DNA of 64,000 bases. It comes from Rothia mucilaginosa (GTDB lineage: Bacteria; Actinomycetota; Actinomycetes; Actinomycetales; Micrococcaceae). Below, in pieces: positions 27,501 through 36,463 of this stretch (its first letter is position 1; each line of letters begins with the position of its first letter). A model generated the notes under the pieces. It was not told the origin of the DNA. It searched no databases and worked only from the letters and a program-made list of their open reading frames with translations. The position numbers and the translations under genes were made by a program. The stretch covers positions 1 to 64,000 of the forward strand of contig NZ_JVSP01000013.1 in assembly GCF_001061665.1 (NCBI RefSeq), given 5' to 3'.

Positions 27501-28562
27501 CAGCACGAGAATGGCGGTGTCCAGGCCCAGGGTGCCGTTGACCAGGCGCACACCAATCAGCACGGCAATCAGCGCCACGGAGATGGTGGTAATCAGCTCG
27601 AGGGCCAGCGAAGACATAAAGGCGCTGCGCAGGGTCTGCATGGTGCGCTCGCGGTAGCGCTGACCCAGAGAGTTCATGGCGCGGGTCTGCGCACGTTCAC
27701 GGCCCAGACCGATGATGACGGGCAGGCCGCGCACGAGCTCCAGGATGTGGTCTGAGAGGCGGTGCAGCTCGGCCTGCGCCTCCGCGGTTTCGGTGCGGGT
27801 GTTCTTGCCGATCAGCACCATGAACACGGGAATGAGTGGCAGGGTGCAGAGCAACACGAGGGCGCTCATCATGTCCAGGGAGGCGACCACAATCCACAGC
27901 AGGACCGGCACCACCGCGGTGGAAACAAACGCGGTCAGGGTCTTGGTGTAGTAGTCGTCCAGGGCGTTCAGGCCGCGCGAAAGCAACACCGCGGTCGCGC
28001 CGGTACCCTCGGGGGTGTCCGCGCCACCGGTGGCGAGCACGCGGCGCAACAGGCTACGGCGAATCTGAGACTTCGCTCCGGAGGCGGCACGCTGCGCGCT
28101 CACCGCCAGCAGGTAGTCCGCGCCCGAACGCACCGCGAGAGCCAGGACCGCCACGATGAGCAGGCCGGGGGTGATGGCGTCGCCGTCACCGAAGATGCCG
28201 CCGAGTCCGAGCAGCCAGCCGCCGTGCGCCTCCAGGTGTGCCTGGGCGGAGCCGGCGAACTCAACGTAGGCGCGGTACACGTCCGGCGCGCTCGTCTCCT
28301 TGAGGCGCGCGTGTTCGGCGGCGACCGCGGCAAACCCCGCGTGGGCTGCGCGGGCAATGATGACCGCGAGCGCCGCGCTGAAAAGCACGGTGGCCAGGGT
28401 GTGCACGGCGGTGATGATGCCGAAGGTGCTCAGATTTTTGCGGGCGTTGGGTCCCAGCGGCGGACGGCGGTCAGCGCGGTTATTGCGCTTTCCTTCGGTC
28501 GCCTCTGGTGCCTCAGTGTTCTGATGTTTGTCAGCGTGACGCGGTGTGTGCGTTCGACTCAC
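24531..28562 (-). CDS. cydDC: Fused CydD-CydC thiol reductant ABC exporter
   Basis: 1343 residues, two complete ABC half-transporters in one chain. CydDC exports glutathione/cysteine-type reductants or handles heme and is needed to assemble cytochrome bd. The first half has six membrane spans (about 45-375) and an ATPase with Walker A GPSGCGKST (near 450) but a variant signature LSAGQARRL. The second half has the CydC-type GLGRACARYAERL entry, six spans, a charged insertion of about 100 residues before its ATPase, Walker [10 protein letters not shown] (near 1168) and a standard LSGGQRQRL plus DEPTAHLD. The start is GTG 28562. Many bacteria have two genes and fusions occur in actinobacteria. 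The cydAB genes lie 5 kb upstream on the same strand. Confidence 0.92.
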   Translation of the reverse strand: MSRTHTPRHADKHQNTEAPEATEGKRNNRADRRPPLGPNARKNLSTFGIITAVHTLATVLFSAALAVIIARAAHAGFAAVAAEHARLKETSAPDVYRAYVEFAGSAQAHLEAHGGWLLGLGGIFGDGDAITPGLLIVAVLALAVRSGADYLLAVSAQRAASGAKSQIRRSLLRRVLATGGADTPEGTGATAVLLSRGLNALDDYYTKTLTAFVSTAVVPVLLWIVVASLDMMSALVLLCTLPLIPVFMVLIGKNTRTETAEAQAELHRLSDHILELVRGLPVIIGLGRERAQTRAMNSLGQRYRERTMQTLRSAFMSSLALELITTISVALIAVLIGVRLVNGTLGLDTAILVLLLAPECYQPLRDVGAAFHQSEDGVAALRSAQKIIDAPLPEETVEDDSANPAAIEVRNLDVNYPDRPEVLTDLSLSLPRRVAQAAEPGSERGTVIGIMGPSGCGKSTLLNVFSGAVREGLVPTGSQEPMRVTGSVTGLGTTLMIPQSPVFTAPTVRAEMALYALSADDSERERAAALVTGVLERGEFAVSPADNDLMMRPLAQLGLESVNVLEPGALSAGQARRLAVARTLARAEAIYRAGGEQTVLTVLVDEPTAHLDAYSAYLVTRALHRLAELGATVLIVTHEGELAAHCDHLVRAELGASGYTWSTSLNATRVPVPAEAPAHLLELKSEHEAESRALVEATPAADENPQEEKPAGLFATLRTLKELTGIGARAFSGPVLMAATTSLMAAALTALSGWLIVRAGEGPAMMYLMVAIVGVRFFGLGRACARYAERLMTHSKVLAAANILRLRAWVGAWQSVSSVRALLRGDALLERLVGGIDELRDGIPRVIIPPAAHLLVMIAALVTTACILPQALIPVLAAVLVSTFVAPWAVLRADARAEALARQSTARMLRLGTGMLSAAEDLRANGVANTAERANNELDAQNLSALQKGSTAQGLGRTLVALSWFGAALASAVIAYPLAVNGTVGAPESAIVVLLCTGMLESSLGHIEAVRSWPEFARLLASIAPSVRDVSLEGVVATSTLKRSVPTEAEVDTHVLPRRAERLRARAEAEMEELLEADRQRARRFARPDSAADSKADSQAESPRPPKPGEPKIVGCGTPQQLGVKVTGATPALAMQDGSARWPGMDHPVFAHLNLTAREGSWTAVTGPSGSGKSTVLATLLGFLPLESGRIEAAGEVLDPEELRGYAAWCPQAAHIFESTLEGNLLLARDRSDRPSEEELIEVLRRVGLGEWFDALPKGLRTPVGAGGSFLSGGQRQRLAVARALLVNSPVLLLDEPTAHLDAESARALMADLDAATRASSVATVLVSHRPEDVAYCDEVVRL

Positions 28563-28632
28563 GTGTTGTCCTTAGTCTTCTGCTGTTTTTACCTCCCATC
28601 AGTTTAAGGGGTGGGCTATCCAATACCTATTT

Positions 28633-28663
28633 GACCAGTCAAGTTTCGGATAATTGGCTGGTC
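28633..28663 (-). terminator. Weak hairpin between the MacB-like gene and cydDC
   Basis: Imperfect ten-base arms around GACCAG (28633-28638) and CTGGTC (28658-28663), without a clear U-tract. It may end the exporter operon or sit in the cydDC leader. Confidence 0.3.
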
Positions 28664-28680
28664 CTCACCCAGCGCTAGTT

Positions 28681-30891
28681 CTATCCGCGCATCGCGTCGG
28701 CGGGGCTCTTGCGGGACGCCACCCACGCCGGGTACGCCGAAGACACCAGACCGGTAAGGGCACCAACGCCCACGCCGAGCACCACGAATCCCGGGGAGAG
28801 GACCGCCTGCCAGCCTTGCACGAGCGAAAGAATGATGGTCGCAATCATGCCGGAGCAGGCGCCGATGGAGCCGCCGAGCACGCCGAGCATGACGCCCTCC
28901 ATGAGGAAGATGCGGGCAATCAGCCATTTACTCGATCCGATGGCGCGGCGCAGCGCGATTTCGGCAGTGCGCGATTGCACGGACAGGTACATGGCGGTTG
29001 CCGCCGAGAGGGAGGCGAGCACCAGCAGAATACCGGAGAGCACGCCCACGTACAGGCCCAGATCCGAGGCGATGGATGCGCGCAGGCTCTGCAGGTCGGA
29101 GGGGGTTTCCACGTTGATCTGGCTGGGTTCAGCGGGCTTGAGGGTCAGCGGAATTGCCTTGGCGACCGCTTTGCCGTAGCCCCGTTCGGTTTCGGTAATG
29201 TAGGTCACCTGGCCGCGTCCGGTGCGCTGAAGTGTGCCCGGCGAGACAATGACCGTGTTCCTGAATTCGTAGCCGCTATTGCCGGGGTCGAAGAGGCCGA
29301 TGACCGGCATCAGCTGACCGTCCACCCAGATGCTCACACCGGGTGCTACCTGCGGCAGCCCGCCGAGCTTAATGCCGTAGTCGACGGCGGGTAGCTCGCC
29401 GGGGCGGGGCTCGGTTGTGGCGTTATCTGCCGCCTTATCTTCGGGGAGAATGCCGAGGGCTCGGGCAGCGGAGACCGACACAATAGCGCCGGAGAGCTGC
29501 TCGGCGCGTTCACGGTCGGCAACATTCTCCTGGGTGAGGGTCGAGTTCATCTGTTCGAGCGCACGCAGGGTTTCGGGGTTCATGCGGGCACCGATTTGCT
29601 CGAGCCTGGTCTTCGAGGTGGAGCTGAGGCCAATCGCCGTTTTGGGTTCATCCTCGTAGGGGCTGAATCGGGTGATTCGCACGTCGGCGGGCGCCACGCT
29701 GCTGACGAATCCGGTGTTCTTCACGTAGTCCAGCGCGCTAATGCGGTCGGCAACATTCTGCGCGGATTCACCCTGCCGGTAGGTTCCGAGCATGTTTTGG
29801 TCATTGTCCCTGTCGCTGATGTAGAGCGTGGATTGTTCGGATCCGAGCAGGCGCTGGTTCACCTGGTAGCTGGCGGATTCGCTCATGCCGGAGGCGCTGA
29901 TGAGTCCGCCCACGCCCAGTGCGAAGGACAGGCCCAGCAGCAGGGTGCGTAGCGGTCGTGAGGTGAGCGCCGAGATCGCCTCGATGCTGTCGTCGGTGAG
30001 GAAGCTTCCGCGGCGATGCGTAGCGGGCTTCTCCCCCGGTGCGAGGCTGGTGGGGGCATCCGCCGGGCTATCCTGCACGACCGGAACCACCTCGGCGACC
30101 GGCACCGTAGCCAAGTCGGCGCGGCTCTGCTCGTGCAGCCGCCCATCCTCAATGCGAATCACGCGGCGGGCGGCAGCGGCAACCTCCGGGTCGTGGGTAA
30201 TCACCAGCACGGTACAGCCGGTCGCGTTAATGCGCTGAAGAATCTCAATGACCTTGGCGCTATTGTGGCTGTCCAGGTTACCGGTGGGCTCGTCGGCAAG
30301 AATCAGCGGCGGGCGCGTGGCGAGAGCACGAGCAATGGCGCAGCGCTGCTTCTCGCCGCCGGAGAGGTAGCGGGTGCGGATGCTGGCGCGGTCGCTCAAC
30401 CCCAGAAATTCTAGGGTTTCTTCGGTGCGTTGCAGGCGCTCGCCGTAGGGTACGCCCTGCACACGCAGGCCCATGGAGGCGTTGGTCGTACTGGTTTCGT
30501 CCAGCAGCATGTTTGAGGATTGGAAGATGAAGCCGAGGTGGTCTCGGCGCATTTCGTCGCGTTCTCTGTCGCTGAGTCCTTCCGTGTTTTTGCCGAAGAG
30601 GCTGTAGGTTCCGCTGGTGGGAGTGTCGAGCAGGCCAATGGCGTTGAGCAGGGTGGATTTACCGGAGCCCGACGGACCAATAATGGCGAGGAATTCGCCA
30701 CGTTCGACCACCAGGTCGAGGTGGTCGAGGACTGCTCGTTCGCTCCCCTCGAAAACACGGGTAATGCCGTGCATTTCGATAGCGGGCGCGGTACCGAGCC
30801 CGGCGGCAGGTGTAGCGGCGGACGCTACGTTGGGCGCAACTGTAGGCGCACGTCCTGGGCTTGCGTCTGGGGTTCTCTTACGGCGGCTCAT
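28681..30891 (-). CDS. MacB-like ABC exporter: ATPase fused to FtsX-type permease
   Basis: 736 residues. The ATPase lies at 38-260: Walker [10 protein letters not shown] (72-80), LSGGE (176-180), DEPTGNLD (200-207). The permease half has one span near 310-330, a large extracytoplasmic domain (about 335-590), and three C-terminal spans with the FtsX signature ([20 protein letters not shown]). This is MacB order: ATPase first, permease after. MacB-type pumps are mechanotransmitters that move peptides, lipoproteins or drugs. The start overlaps the stop of the adaptor gene by four bases (ATGA), so the two are coupled and form one machine. The substrate is not predictable. Confidence 0.9.
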   Translation of the reverse strand: MSRRKRTPDASPGRAPTVAPNVASAATPAAGLGTAPAIEMHGITRVFEGSERAVLDHLDLVVERGEFLAIIGPSGSGKSTLLNAIGLLDTPTSGTYSLFGKNTEGLSDRERDEMRRDHLGFIFQSSNMLLDETSTTNASMGLRVQGVPYGERLQRTEETLEFLGLSDRASIRTRYLSGGEKQRCAIARALATRPPLILADEPTGNLDSHNSAKVIEILQRINATGCTVLVITHDPEVAAAARRVIRIEDGRLHEQSRADLATVPVAEVVPVVQDSPADAPTSLAPGEKPATHRRGSFLTDDSIEAISALTSRPLRTLLLGLSFALGVGGLISASGMSESASYQVNQRLLGSEQSTLYISDRDNDQNMLGTYRQGESAQNVADRISALDYVKNTGFVSSVAPADVRITRFSPYEDEPKTAIGLSSTSKTRLEQIGARMNPETLRALEQMNSTLTQENVADRERAEQLSGAIVSVSAARALGILPEDKAADNATTEPRPGELPAVDYGIKLGGLPQVAPGVSIWVDGQLMPVIGLFDPGNSGYEFRNTVIVSPGTLQRTGRGQVTYITETERGYGKAVAKAIPLTLKPAEPSQINVETPSDLQSLRASIASDLGLYVGVLSGILLVLASLSAATAMYLSVQSRTAEIALRRAIGSSKWLIARIFLMEGVMLGVLGGSIGACSGMIATIILSLVQGWQAVLSPGFVVLGVGVGALTGLVSSAYPAWVASRKSPADAMRG

Positions 30892-32015
30892 GAGACAAGC
30901 ACCTTCTGTCCCGTGCTGAGGTTCGCGTTGATTGCGGCGTATCCGCCGGCGGTGCGTAGAACCTCAACGTTGACTCGTTCGGTGGCGGGCGCATCCTTGC
31001 TGGTCGAGGTGGAGCTTCCGCCCTTTTCAACGAGCACGTAGGTGCCCTGGGAGTCCTGGCGTACCGCGGTAGTCGGCACGGCGAGGGTGGTTGAGGTGTT
31101 GCCCTTACTGGTGATGGAGGCGCTCTGCCCCGGAGTGAGCTTGCTCGGGTCGTCGGCGCTGAATCGCACGCTCTTTGCCGCACCCTTGGAGGGGTCGTTC
31201 TGCAGCTCACCAATGCTGGTGATGGTTCCCTCGACGCTGCCGGTGGAGGTGCGCAGGCTGATGCGGTCGCCGACCTTGAGCTTGTTGGCGACGGCGAGTT
31301 CAACGCTGGATTCCACGTAGGGTTCGCTGGTTTCTACACTTGCGATGGGGTTGCCGTCGCTGATGAGCTGGCCGACCGCCGCAACTGCGGTGACGGTGTG
31401 GCTTCCGCCGGGCAGAATCGCGTAGTTGCTGCGGGCAATGCTGGTGACCCCTTCGCTGGGCACGCCGGTCAGGTGCGCGCGGTGCAGGCGCGTGACGGCG
31501 TCGAGGGTGTCTTCGGTGACGGTGCCGCTCTGAGCGGTGGCGTACCCGGCGGAGTTCAGTGCCTTCTGGAAGGCGAGCACGTCGTCGCCGTTATCGCCCA
31601 GGTTGAGGTCGCGGTACAGCGGCAGCGGCCCCTCCAGCACGAAGACGGGGTCGGCGCCAATGATGCCGATGAAGTCACCGGCCTTGAGCACGTTACCGGG
31701 CTTCTGGTTCTGGTAGACGAGCACCGGTTCACCGTTAGTGCGCGCGCTAATCGGGGCGGTCTCTCCAGCCTTGGTGGTTCCGGCAATGGCGAGACCCTCG
31801 CTGACGGTGCGTTCTTCAACCTTCGCCCAGACCGGGATCACGGTTTTCGCCTGCACGGTCGGGTCGGGTCCGGTGGCTGCGTAGCGGGTGCCCAGGTAGA
31901 AGGACAGCATGAGCGAGCCAATGGCGAGGATTGCGAGTAGCAGGAGCACGCGGGGTCGGGCGATGCGTTCGCTGAAGCGGTGCCCGCTGTTTTGGTTTTT
32001 CGTGTGAGTGGTCAT
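30888..32015 (-). CDS. Membrane-fusion (periplasmic adaptor-like) protein of the MacB-like exporter
   Basis: 375 residues. One membrane span (about 22-42) anchors an extracellular part. Residues 60-130 form a lipoyl/barrel-like region (TKAGETAPISARTNG, GNVLKAGDFIGIIG), 131-180 resemble a peptidoglycan-binding helical unit (LNLGDNGDDVLAFQKALNS), and the C-terminal half has adaptor beta domains (SSVELAVANKLKVGDRISL, KLTPGQSASITSK). In Gram-positive bacteria such adaptors pair with MacB-like ABC pumps and may dock on the cell wall. It is coupled to the next gene by an ATGA overlap. Ribosome site AGAAAGA. Confidence 0.82.
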   Translation of the reverse strand: MTTHTKNQNSGHRFSERIARPRVLLLLAILAIGSLMLSFYLGTRYAATGPDPTVQAKTVIPVWAKVEERTVSEGLAIAGTTKAGETAPISARTNGEPVLVYQNQKPGNVLKAGDFIGIIGADPVFVLEGPLPLYRDLNLGDNGDDVLAFQKALNSAGYATAQSGTVTEDTLDAVTRLHRAHLTGVPSEGVTSIARSNYAILPGGSHTVTAVAAVGQLISDGNPIASVETSEPYVESSVELAVANKLKVGDRISLRTSTGSVEGTITSIGELQNDPSKGAAKSVRFSADDPSKLTPGQSASITSKGNTSTTLAVPTTAVRQDSQGTYVLVEKGGSSTSTSKDAPATERVNVEVLRTAGGYAAINANLSTGQKVLVS

Positions 32016-32112
32016 GGCGGTGTCTTTCTGAACTGTGTCAGCGCTGTCTATTTCTCTGCGCTGCCTATTTCTTAGCGCCGTCTTTCGGTGCGCTGTCTTT
32101 TAGTGCCCCGGT

Positions 32113-33072
32113 TTACTGGTGATCCAGAACGTACTGTTTGAACTTCTCGTCACGCTCACGTTCTGCTTTGCGGTCCTGTTCAAGCTGCGACTGGTACTTG
32201 CGGATGAGCGGCATCTGGTACTGAGCTTCCAGGTCGTAGAGCTGCTTGCTCATGCCGACCTGCTGGTTACATTCGGCCTGGATGGTGGCGATGCGAATCT
32301 CTTCTTCGGAGGCGGGCTCGTCGATACCGTCGTTCTTGCTCCACTGCTCAGCCAGCGGGGATTCCTCGGCTACCGCCCCTGCCTTAATGGGGGTGATCCC
32401 CCGGTTTGAGACGCACTGCTTCCACTTCTCTTCGAGTTCGCGGTGCAGTTTGCTACCGTAAACGGCGTTGACCGCCTCGGTGGAGATACGACTGTATGTG
32501 GACTGCACGTCGTTCTCGGGCCTCTTACCTTCGGGAACCGCGGCGTCCAGGGTCTCGCGGGCCTTGGGGTAGCATTCGGTGCGAAGCTTGTCCTCGGGGC
32601 TGAGGCTTGCCCCTGGGGTGACGGAGATGGGAGCTTTGGCGTTGGGGTCTCGCTTCTGAAAACCGTACTTCTTGGCGTACTCGACGTTCCAGGGGCCGTA
32701 CATTCGGCCCGGATCGCCACGCGGCGCGCTTTCAGATTGGGGAGCTTGGTCGGGGTCGGTGTAGCTCTGCCCGTGTTCGGCGTAGCACTGCTTCATGGCA
32801 ATCTTAAAGGCCGTGTATTCGTAATGAGTGCCCCCCTCGTAGTGGGAGTAATCGTCCAGGGGCATCTTCACGATGTCCTGCTCCGCGTCGAAGATGGCGT
32901 GGACGCTTTCGTCACGTTCCAGCGGCGGGTTGAAGAGCGAGCACGCGCTCAGCGGGAGCACGCCGATGCAGAGCAGGGCGCCCGTGGTGAGCAGGCGGCG
33001 GCGCGTGCCGGTACGAGGGGCGGTTCCGGTGCGAGGGGCGGATGCGGCGGTGCGGCGGGTGAGGGACTTCAT
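32113..33072 (-). CDS. Lipoprotein of unknown function
   Basis: 319 residues. The signal sequence has an Arg/Thr-rich n-region, a hydrophobic core and a lipobox LSAC with lipidation at C44. The mature part is hydrophilic, helical and charged, with conserved-looking tryptophans and single cysteines (QCYAEHG, ECYPKA, KQCVSNRG, ECNQQVG) spread through it, and ends in a Lys/Glu-rich helix. I do not recognise the family. The cysteines could pair outside the cell. The start ATG 33072 has a GAAAGG site; the frame is open further upstream, but that stretch is non-coding leader. It lies 97 bases upstream of the adaptor gene on the same strand, so it may belong to the exporter unit. Confidence 0.75.
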   Translation of the reverse strand: MKSLTRRTAASAPRTGTAPRTGTRRRLLTTGALLCIGVLPLSACSLFNPPLERDESVHAIFDAEQDIVKMPLDDYSHYEGGTHYEYTAFKIAMKQCYAEHGQSYTDPDQAPQSESAPRGDPGRMYGPWNVEYAKKYGFQKRDPNAKAPISVTPGASLSPEDKLRTECYPKARETLDAAVPEGKRPENDVQSTYSRISTEAVNAVYGSKLHRELEEKWKQCVSNRGITPIKAGAVAEESPLAEQWSKNDGIDEPASEEEIRIATIQAECNQQVGMSKQLYDLEAQYQMPLIRKYQSQLEQDRKAERERDEKFKQYVLDHQ

Positions 33073-33224
33073 CGTTGAACACCTTTCATAAGAGTGAGTT
33101 GCACACCACATTACACTTTTTGCTCCTTGCCGCGCCTTAAATCCGGGGGGGGTGTGCACCAAAAATTTTTTATGACTTCTCTGCTCACCTACCTTGAATC
33201 CACGCCCTCTCCGCAAATAGAAAA

Positions 33225-33261
33225 ATCCCCCGAACTTCTCAGAAGAGAAATTCGGGGGATT
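33225..33261. terminator. Terminator after cydB
   Basis: Long hairpin with arms starting AATCCCCCGAA (33225) and ending TTCGGGGGATT (33261), plus a GAGAAG-type inner stem. Confidence 0.85.
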
Positions 33262-33278
33262 CTTCAATCAGCTACATG

Positions 33279-34349
33279 CTACTTGGTCGGCAATTCAGCC
33301 AGTTCGGTAGCGTCGTGAGCATCGGGGATGTGATCCACGTGCAGACGCTTACGGAAGACCCAGTAGGTCCAAGCCTGGTAGACGAACACGACCGGCAGAC
33401 CAAGGCAGGTCACGAAGGTCATAACGCCCAGGGTGTACTCGGAGCTGGATGCGTTCGCAATGGTGAGCGAGTATGCCGGGTCCAGGGTGGAGGGCAGCAC
33501 GTTCGGGTACATTGCGGTGAAGATTGCCAGTGCGCCCAGTGCGACGAACACGGACAGGCCGGCGAAAGCGCGACCCTCGCGGCCGCCCTTAGCGGAGACC
33601 CAAGCAATCAGAACGGCAACAACAGCCAGGATGGTGCACAGCCAGGAGATGCCGTTACCGCTGGTGAAGTCCAGGGTCAGAACCCATGCGACGATCGGCA
33701 GCAGCAGGACGGGAGCCCAGCGCACCAGGGTGTTGCGGGCACGGTCGCGGATATCGCCGTCGGTCTTCAGAGCGACGAAGGCAAGACCCTGAACCAGAGC
33801 GAAGCCCACGAAGCCCAGGCCGCCCAGCAGGACGGGCAGAGAAATCCAGGCGAAGGCACCGCCAACGCGGTCACCGTTCTCGTTGATGGGCAGACCCATG
33901 GAGGTCAGGCCCAGCAGCGCGCCCACGAGCAGAGCGATGAAGAAGGAGGAGACGGACAGAGCGATGTTCCAGTTACGGATCCACTTCTCGTCGTTCTTCT
34001 TACCGCGGTATTCAATTGCGACCACGCGCAGAATCAGGAAGACCAGCGCGAGGGTCAGGGGGATGTACAGAGCCGAGAAGAGGGCTGCGTACCAGATGGG
34101 GAATGCCGCGAAGATAGCAGCACCACCGGACACAATCCACACCTCGTTACCGTCCCAGACGGGGCCGATGATGTTCAGCAGCAGACGGCGTTCCTTCTCG
34201 TTCTTTGCGAACTTGGAACCCATCAGCATACCGACACCCAGGTCAAAACCGTCCAGGATCATGTACATGATGAGGAAGACGCCAATGGCAACAAACCAGA
34301 GGGTGGGCAGGCCAGGCTGACCGGCAAAGATATTGAAATCAAAGTTCAT
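33279..34349 (-). CDS. cydB: Cytochrome bd ubiquinol oxidase subunit II
   Basis: 356 residues, about nine membrane spans, normal for CydB. The N-terminus LWFVAIGVFLIMYMILDGFDLGVG with the DGFDLG motif, then GPVWDGNEVWIV, are diagnostic. CydB forms the heterodimer with CydA in the cell membrane; the complex reduces O2 with quinol and contributes to the proton gradient without pumping. It starts 21 bases after cydA on the same strand with a TAAGGA ribosome site, so cydAB is one operon. A strong terminator follows. Confidence 0.97.
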   Translation of the reverse strand: MNFDFNIFAGQPGLPTLWFVAIGVFLIMYMILDGFDLGVGMLMGSKFAKNEKERRLLLNIIGPVWDGNEVWIVSGGAAIFAAFPIWYAALFSALYIPLTLALVFLILRVVAIEYRGKKNDEKWIRNWNIALSVSSFFIALLVGALLGLTSMGLPINENGDRVGGAFAWISLPVLLGGLGFVGFALVQGLAFVALKTDGDIRDRARNTLVRWAPVLLLPIVAWVLTLDFTSGNGISWLCTILAVVAVLIAWVSAKGGREGRAFAGLSVFVALGALAIFTAMYPNVLPSTLDPAYSLTIANASSSEYTLGVMTFVTCLGLPVVFVYQAWTYWVFRKRLHVDHIPDAHDATELAELPTK

Positions 34350-34370
34350 GGTGAATCAATCCTTACCCGC

Positions 34371-35942
34371 CTAGTAGGCGAACTCCAGCACGTCGCGCTT
34401 GGACTTGTCGTTGGACTCGTCCTCGTGGTGCGACTGAACCAGCTCGGGCATTGCAGCAACCACACCGGCCTTGACGTACTTGATGAGCAGGTAAACCTCA
34501 ACCACCATCAGCACGCCGTAGAGCAGGCCCAGGGTGAGCAGGGAGAAGAGGATTTCTTCACCGGAAACACCCGGGGAGATAGCTGCTGCGGTGTACAGGC
34601 GGATTGCGGGATCGCCCTCAAGGTTGGGGACAACCACGAAGGGCTGACGGCCCATTTCGGTGAAGATCCAGCCCAGTGCAATTGCGAAGAAGGGAGCCAG
34701 GATGGACCAGACGGCAACGTTCTTGAGCAGCTTGGACTCGGGGACGGTGCCCACGCCCTTCTTACGGGTAACCCACAGTGCGTAGAGGTAGAAGGGAACG
34801 ACGACTGCGCCCAGACCGATCATGCCGCGGAAGCCCCAGTAGGAGACCTCGAGGGAGGGCAGGTAATCAATCTTCTGACCTGCACGCTCACCGTAGAGCG
34901 GGTTATCGGGCAGGTTGGTGCCGTACTTAGCTTCGTACTCGGGAACCAGGGTCTGGATACCCTTCACCGGGGTGTTGAAGTTGTCGTGTGCCAGGAAGGA
35001 CAGCACGCCGGGAACCTCGATGATGGTGTGAATCTTGTCGCAGCTCTGAGCGCCAAGCTCACCAACGGTCAGCACGGAGAAGGAGGTACCGTCGTGGCAG
35101 GCGGCCTCGGCGGCAGCCATCTTCATGGGCTGCTCGTGAATCATCATCTGTGCCTGCATGTGGCCGGATGCGCCAACACCAGCGAAGCCGATGAGGCCCA
35201 CCACTGCGCCCAGGCGCAGGGACTTGAGCCAAACCTGGAAGTCCTTCTTGTCGCGTGCGCCCTTGTCGGACTCACCAACGACAACCTTGCCGTCAACGAC
35301 CTTGTCAATGCCGTCCTTGCGGCGGCGCCACAGCTTGTACCAGGCGATACCGACCAGGAAGCCACCGGCAACCTGAATGGATGCGGTGATGACGTGCGGG
35401 AAGGTGACCCATGCGGTGGGGTTCATCAGCACGGCGCCGATGTCGGTCATACGGGGACGACCGTCAATCATTTCTGCGCCGACGGGGTGCTGCATCCAGG
35501 AGTTTGCCACCAGGATGAAGAAGGCGGAAACCCAGGAGCCAAGAACAGCCATGAACAGCGAGAAGGCGTGGACTGCGGGCTTGAGGCGATCCCAGCCGAA
35601 GATCCACAGGCCCAGGAAGGTCGACTCGACGAAGAACGCGAAGAGGCCTTCCATAGCCAGCGGGGCGCCGAAGACGTCGCCCACGAAGCGGGAGTATTCA
35701 CTCCATGCCATACCGAACTGGAACTCCTGAACCAGACCGGTGGCCACACCCATGGCGAAGTTAATGAGGTACAGCTTGCCCCAGAACTTCGTCATTCGCT
35801 TGTATTCGTCCTTCTTGGTACGAACGTAGCAAATGTACAGGTAGGTCACTACAAGGCCCAGACCCAGGGTCAGCGGAACCATGAAGAAGTGGTAGACGGT
35901 GGTGATACCGAACTGCCACCTACCAAAATCAAGGGGATCCAT
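34371..35942 (-). CDS. cydA: Cytochrome bd ubiquinol oxidase subunit I
   Basis: 523 residues. It holds the hemes and the quinol site. Heme ligands are visible at H18 (TVYHFFMVPLT), H183 (FPHVITAS) and M374 (FRGM). The Q-loop region starts with EQPMKMAAAEA (K274 and E279 for quinol), and GRQPF lies at 431-435. Two cysteines, C282 and C301, are 19 residues apart in the Q-loop, the same spacing as the disulfide described in Mycobacterium tuberculosis CydA (C266-C285, from memory). The start ATG 35942 has AAGGACC upstream; the 36 extra codons of the open frame lack a ribosome site and the conserved family start. An extended, A+T-rich upstream region suggests regulated transcription. Confidence 0.96.
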   Translation of the reverse strand: MDPLDFGRWQFGITTVYHFFMVPLTLGLGLVVTYLYICYVRTKKDEYKRMTKFWGKLYLINFAMGVATGLVQEFQFGMAWSEYSRFVGDVFGAPLAMEGLFAFFVESTFLGLWIFGWDRLKPAVHAFSLFMAVLGSWVSAFFILVANSWMQHPVGAEMIDGRPRMTDIGAVLMNPTAWVTFPHVITASIQVAGGFLVGIAWYKLWRRRKDGIDKVVDGKVVVGESDKGARDKKDFQVWLKSLRLGAVVGLIGFAGVGASGHMQAQMMIHEQPMKMAAAEAACHDGTSFSVLTVGELGAQSCDKIHTIIEVPGVLSFLAHDNFNTPVKGIQTLVPEYEAKYGTNLPDNPLYGERAGQKIDYLPSLEVSYWGFRGMIGLGAVVVPFYLYALWVTRKKGVGTVPESKLLKNVAVWSILAPFFAIALGWIFTEMGRQPFVVVPNLEGDPAIRLYTAAAISPGVSGEEILFSLLTLGLLYGVLMVVEVYLLIKYVKAGVVAAMPELVQSHHEDESNDKSKRDVLEFAY

Positions 35943-36463
35943 TGATAGGTCCTTACTATGTGTGTACTGATATGCGCGTGCGCCAGAATCGGGCACTCCC
36001 CCGTCAGTGAAGGGAGTGCGAGAGTTACTGACACAGTGTCTCTCACCCATCTACGGTACAGGTTTTTCTTTGAAGGCTGTGAGGCACCTGTGTGCCGACT
36101 GGGCGTTAAATGTTTGACGTTTCGATAAAGGTTCATCGCACGTTATCAGCAAATACCGAGGTGAGACGGTTTAGAAACAGCCTGTCACCATCCGGAGTAC
36201 GGAAGCCTTTTCCAACCCCTCCCTCAAACCTTGCAGTAAATTGCGATGTCTGCAAGATTTTGGTGACGGATTTATCGAAACTGACACAATAGTTATTCAG
36301 TGCCAATTCATTAAATTTGCATCAAAAATACTGATTTTTTGCGCCGTGGTGAAATCTATTGTGACAATAATCATAGAAAATTCCCACTTTATGACAAATC
36401 GTCAGCATGTTTTCCACGAGTCTCGCAAGAAAATACACACGCAAACACACACGGGAAGAACCG
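35943..36463 (-). promoter_or_regulatory. cydAB upstream region with two inverted repeats
   Basis: 521 bases without a gene between cydA and the end of parE. An eight-base inverted repeat GCACTCCC/GGGAGTGC (35993-36000 and 36012-36019) lies in the leader. A palindrome GACACAGTGTC (36030-36040) lies about 90 bases before the start codon. On the minus strand TTCAAA and TAGATG with 15-base spacing could be a promoter whose start falls on that palindrome. The half nearer parE (36110-36440) is distinctly A+T-rich. None of these matches a regulator site I can name with confidence. Confidence 0.45.

Noticed and set aside
33276-35945. 889-codon open frame on the plus strand opposite cydAB
   Set aside because: Antisense to two certain genes; repeated Gln/Gly/His/Asp composition reflects codon bias of cydAB.
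36110-36440. A+T-rich gap upstream of cydA as a small-RNA or foreign gene
   Set aside because: No open frame with a ribosome site, no stable hairpin with a U-tract, and A+T richness alone is also expected of a promoter.
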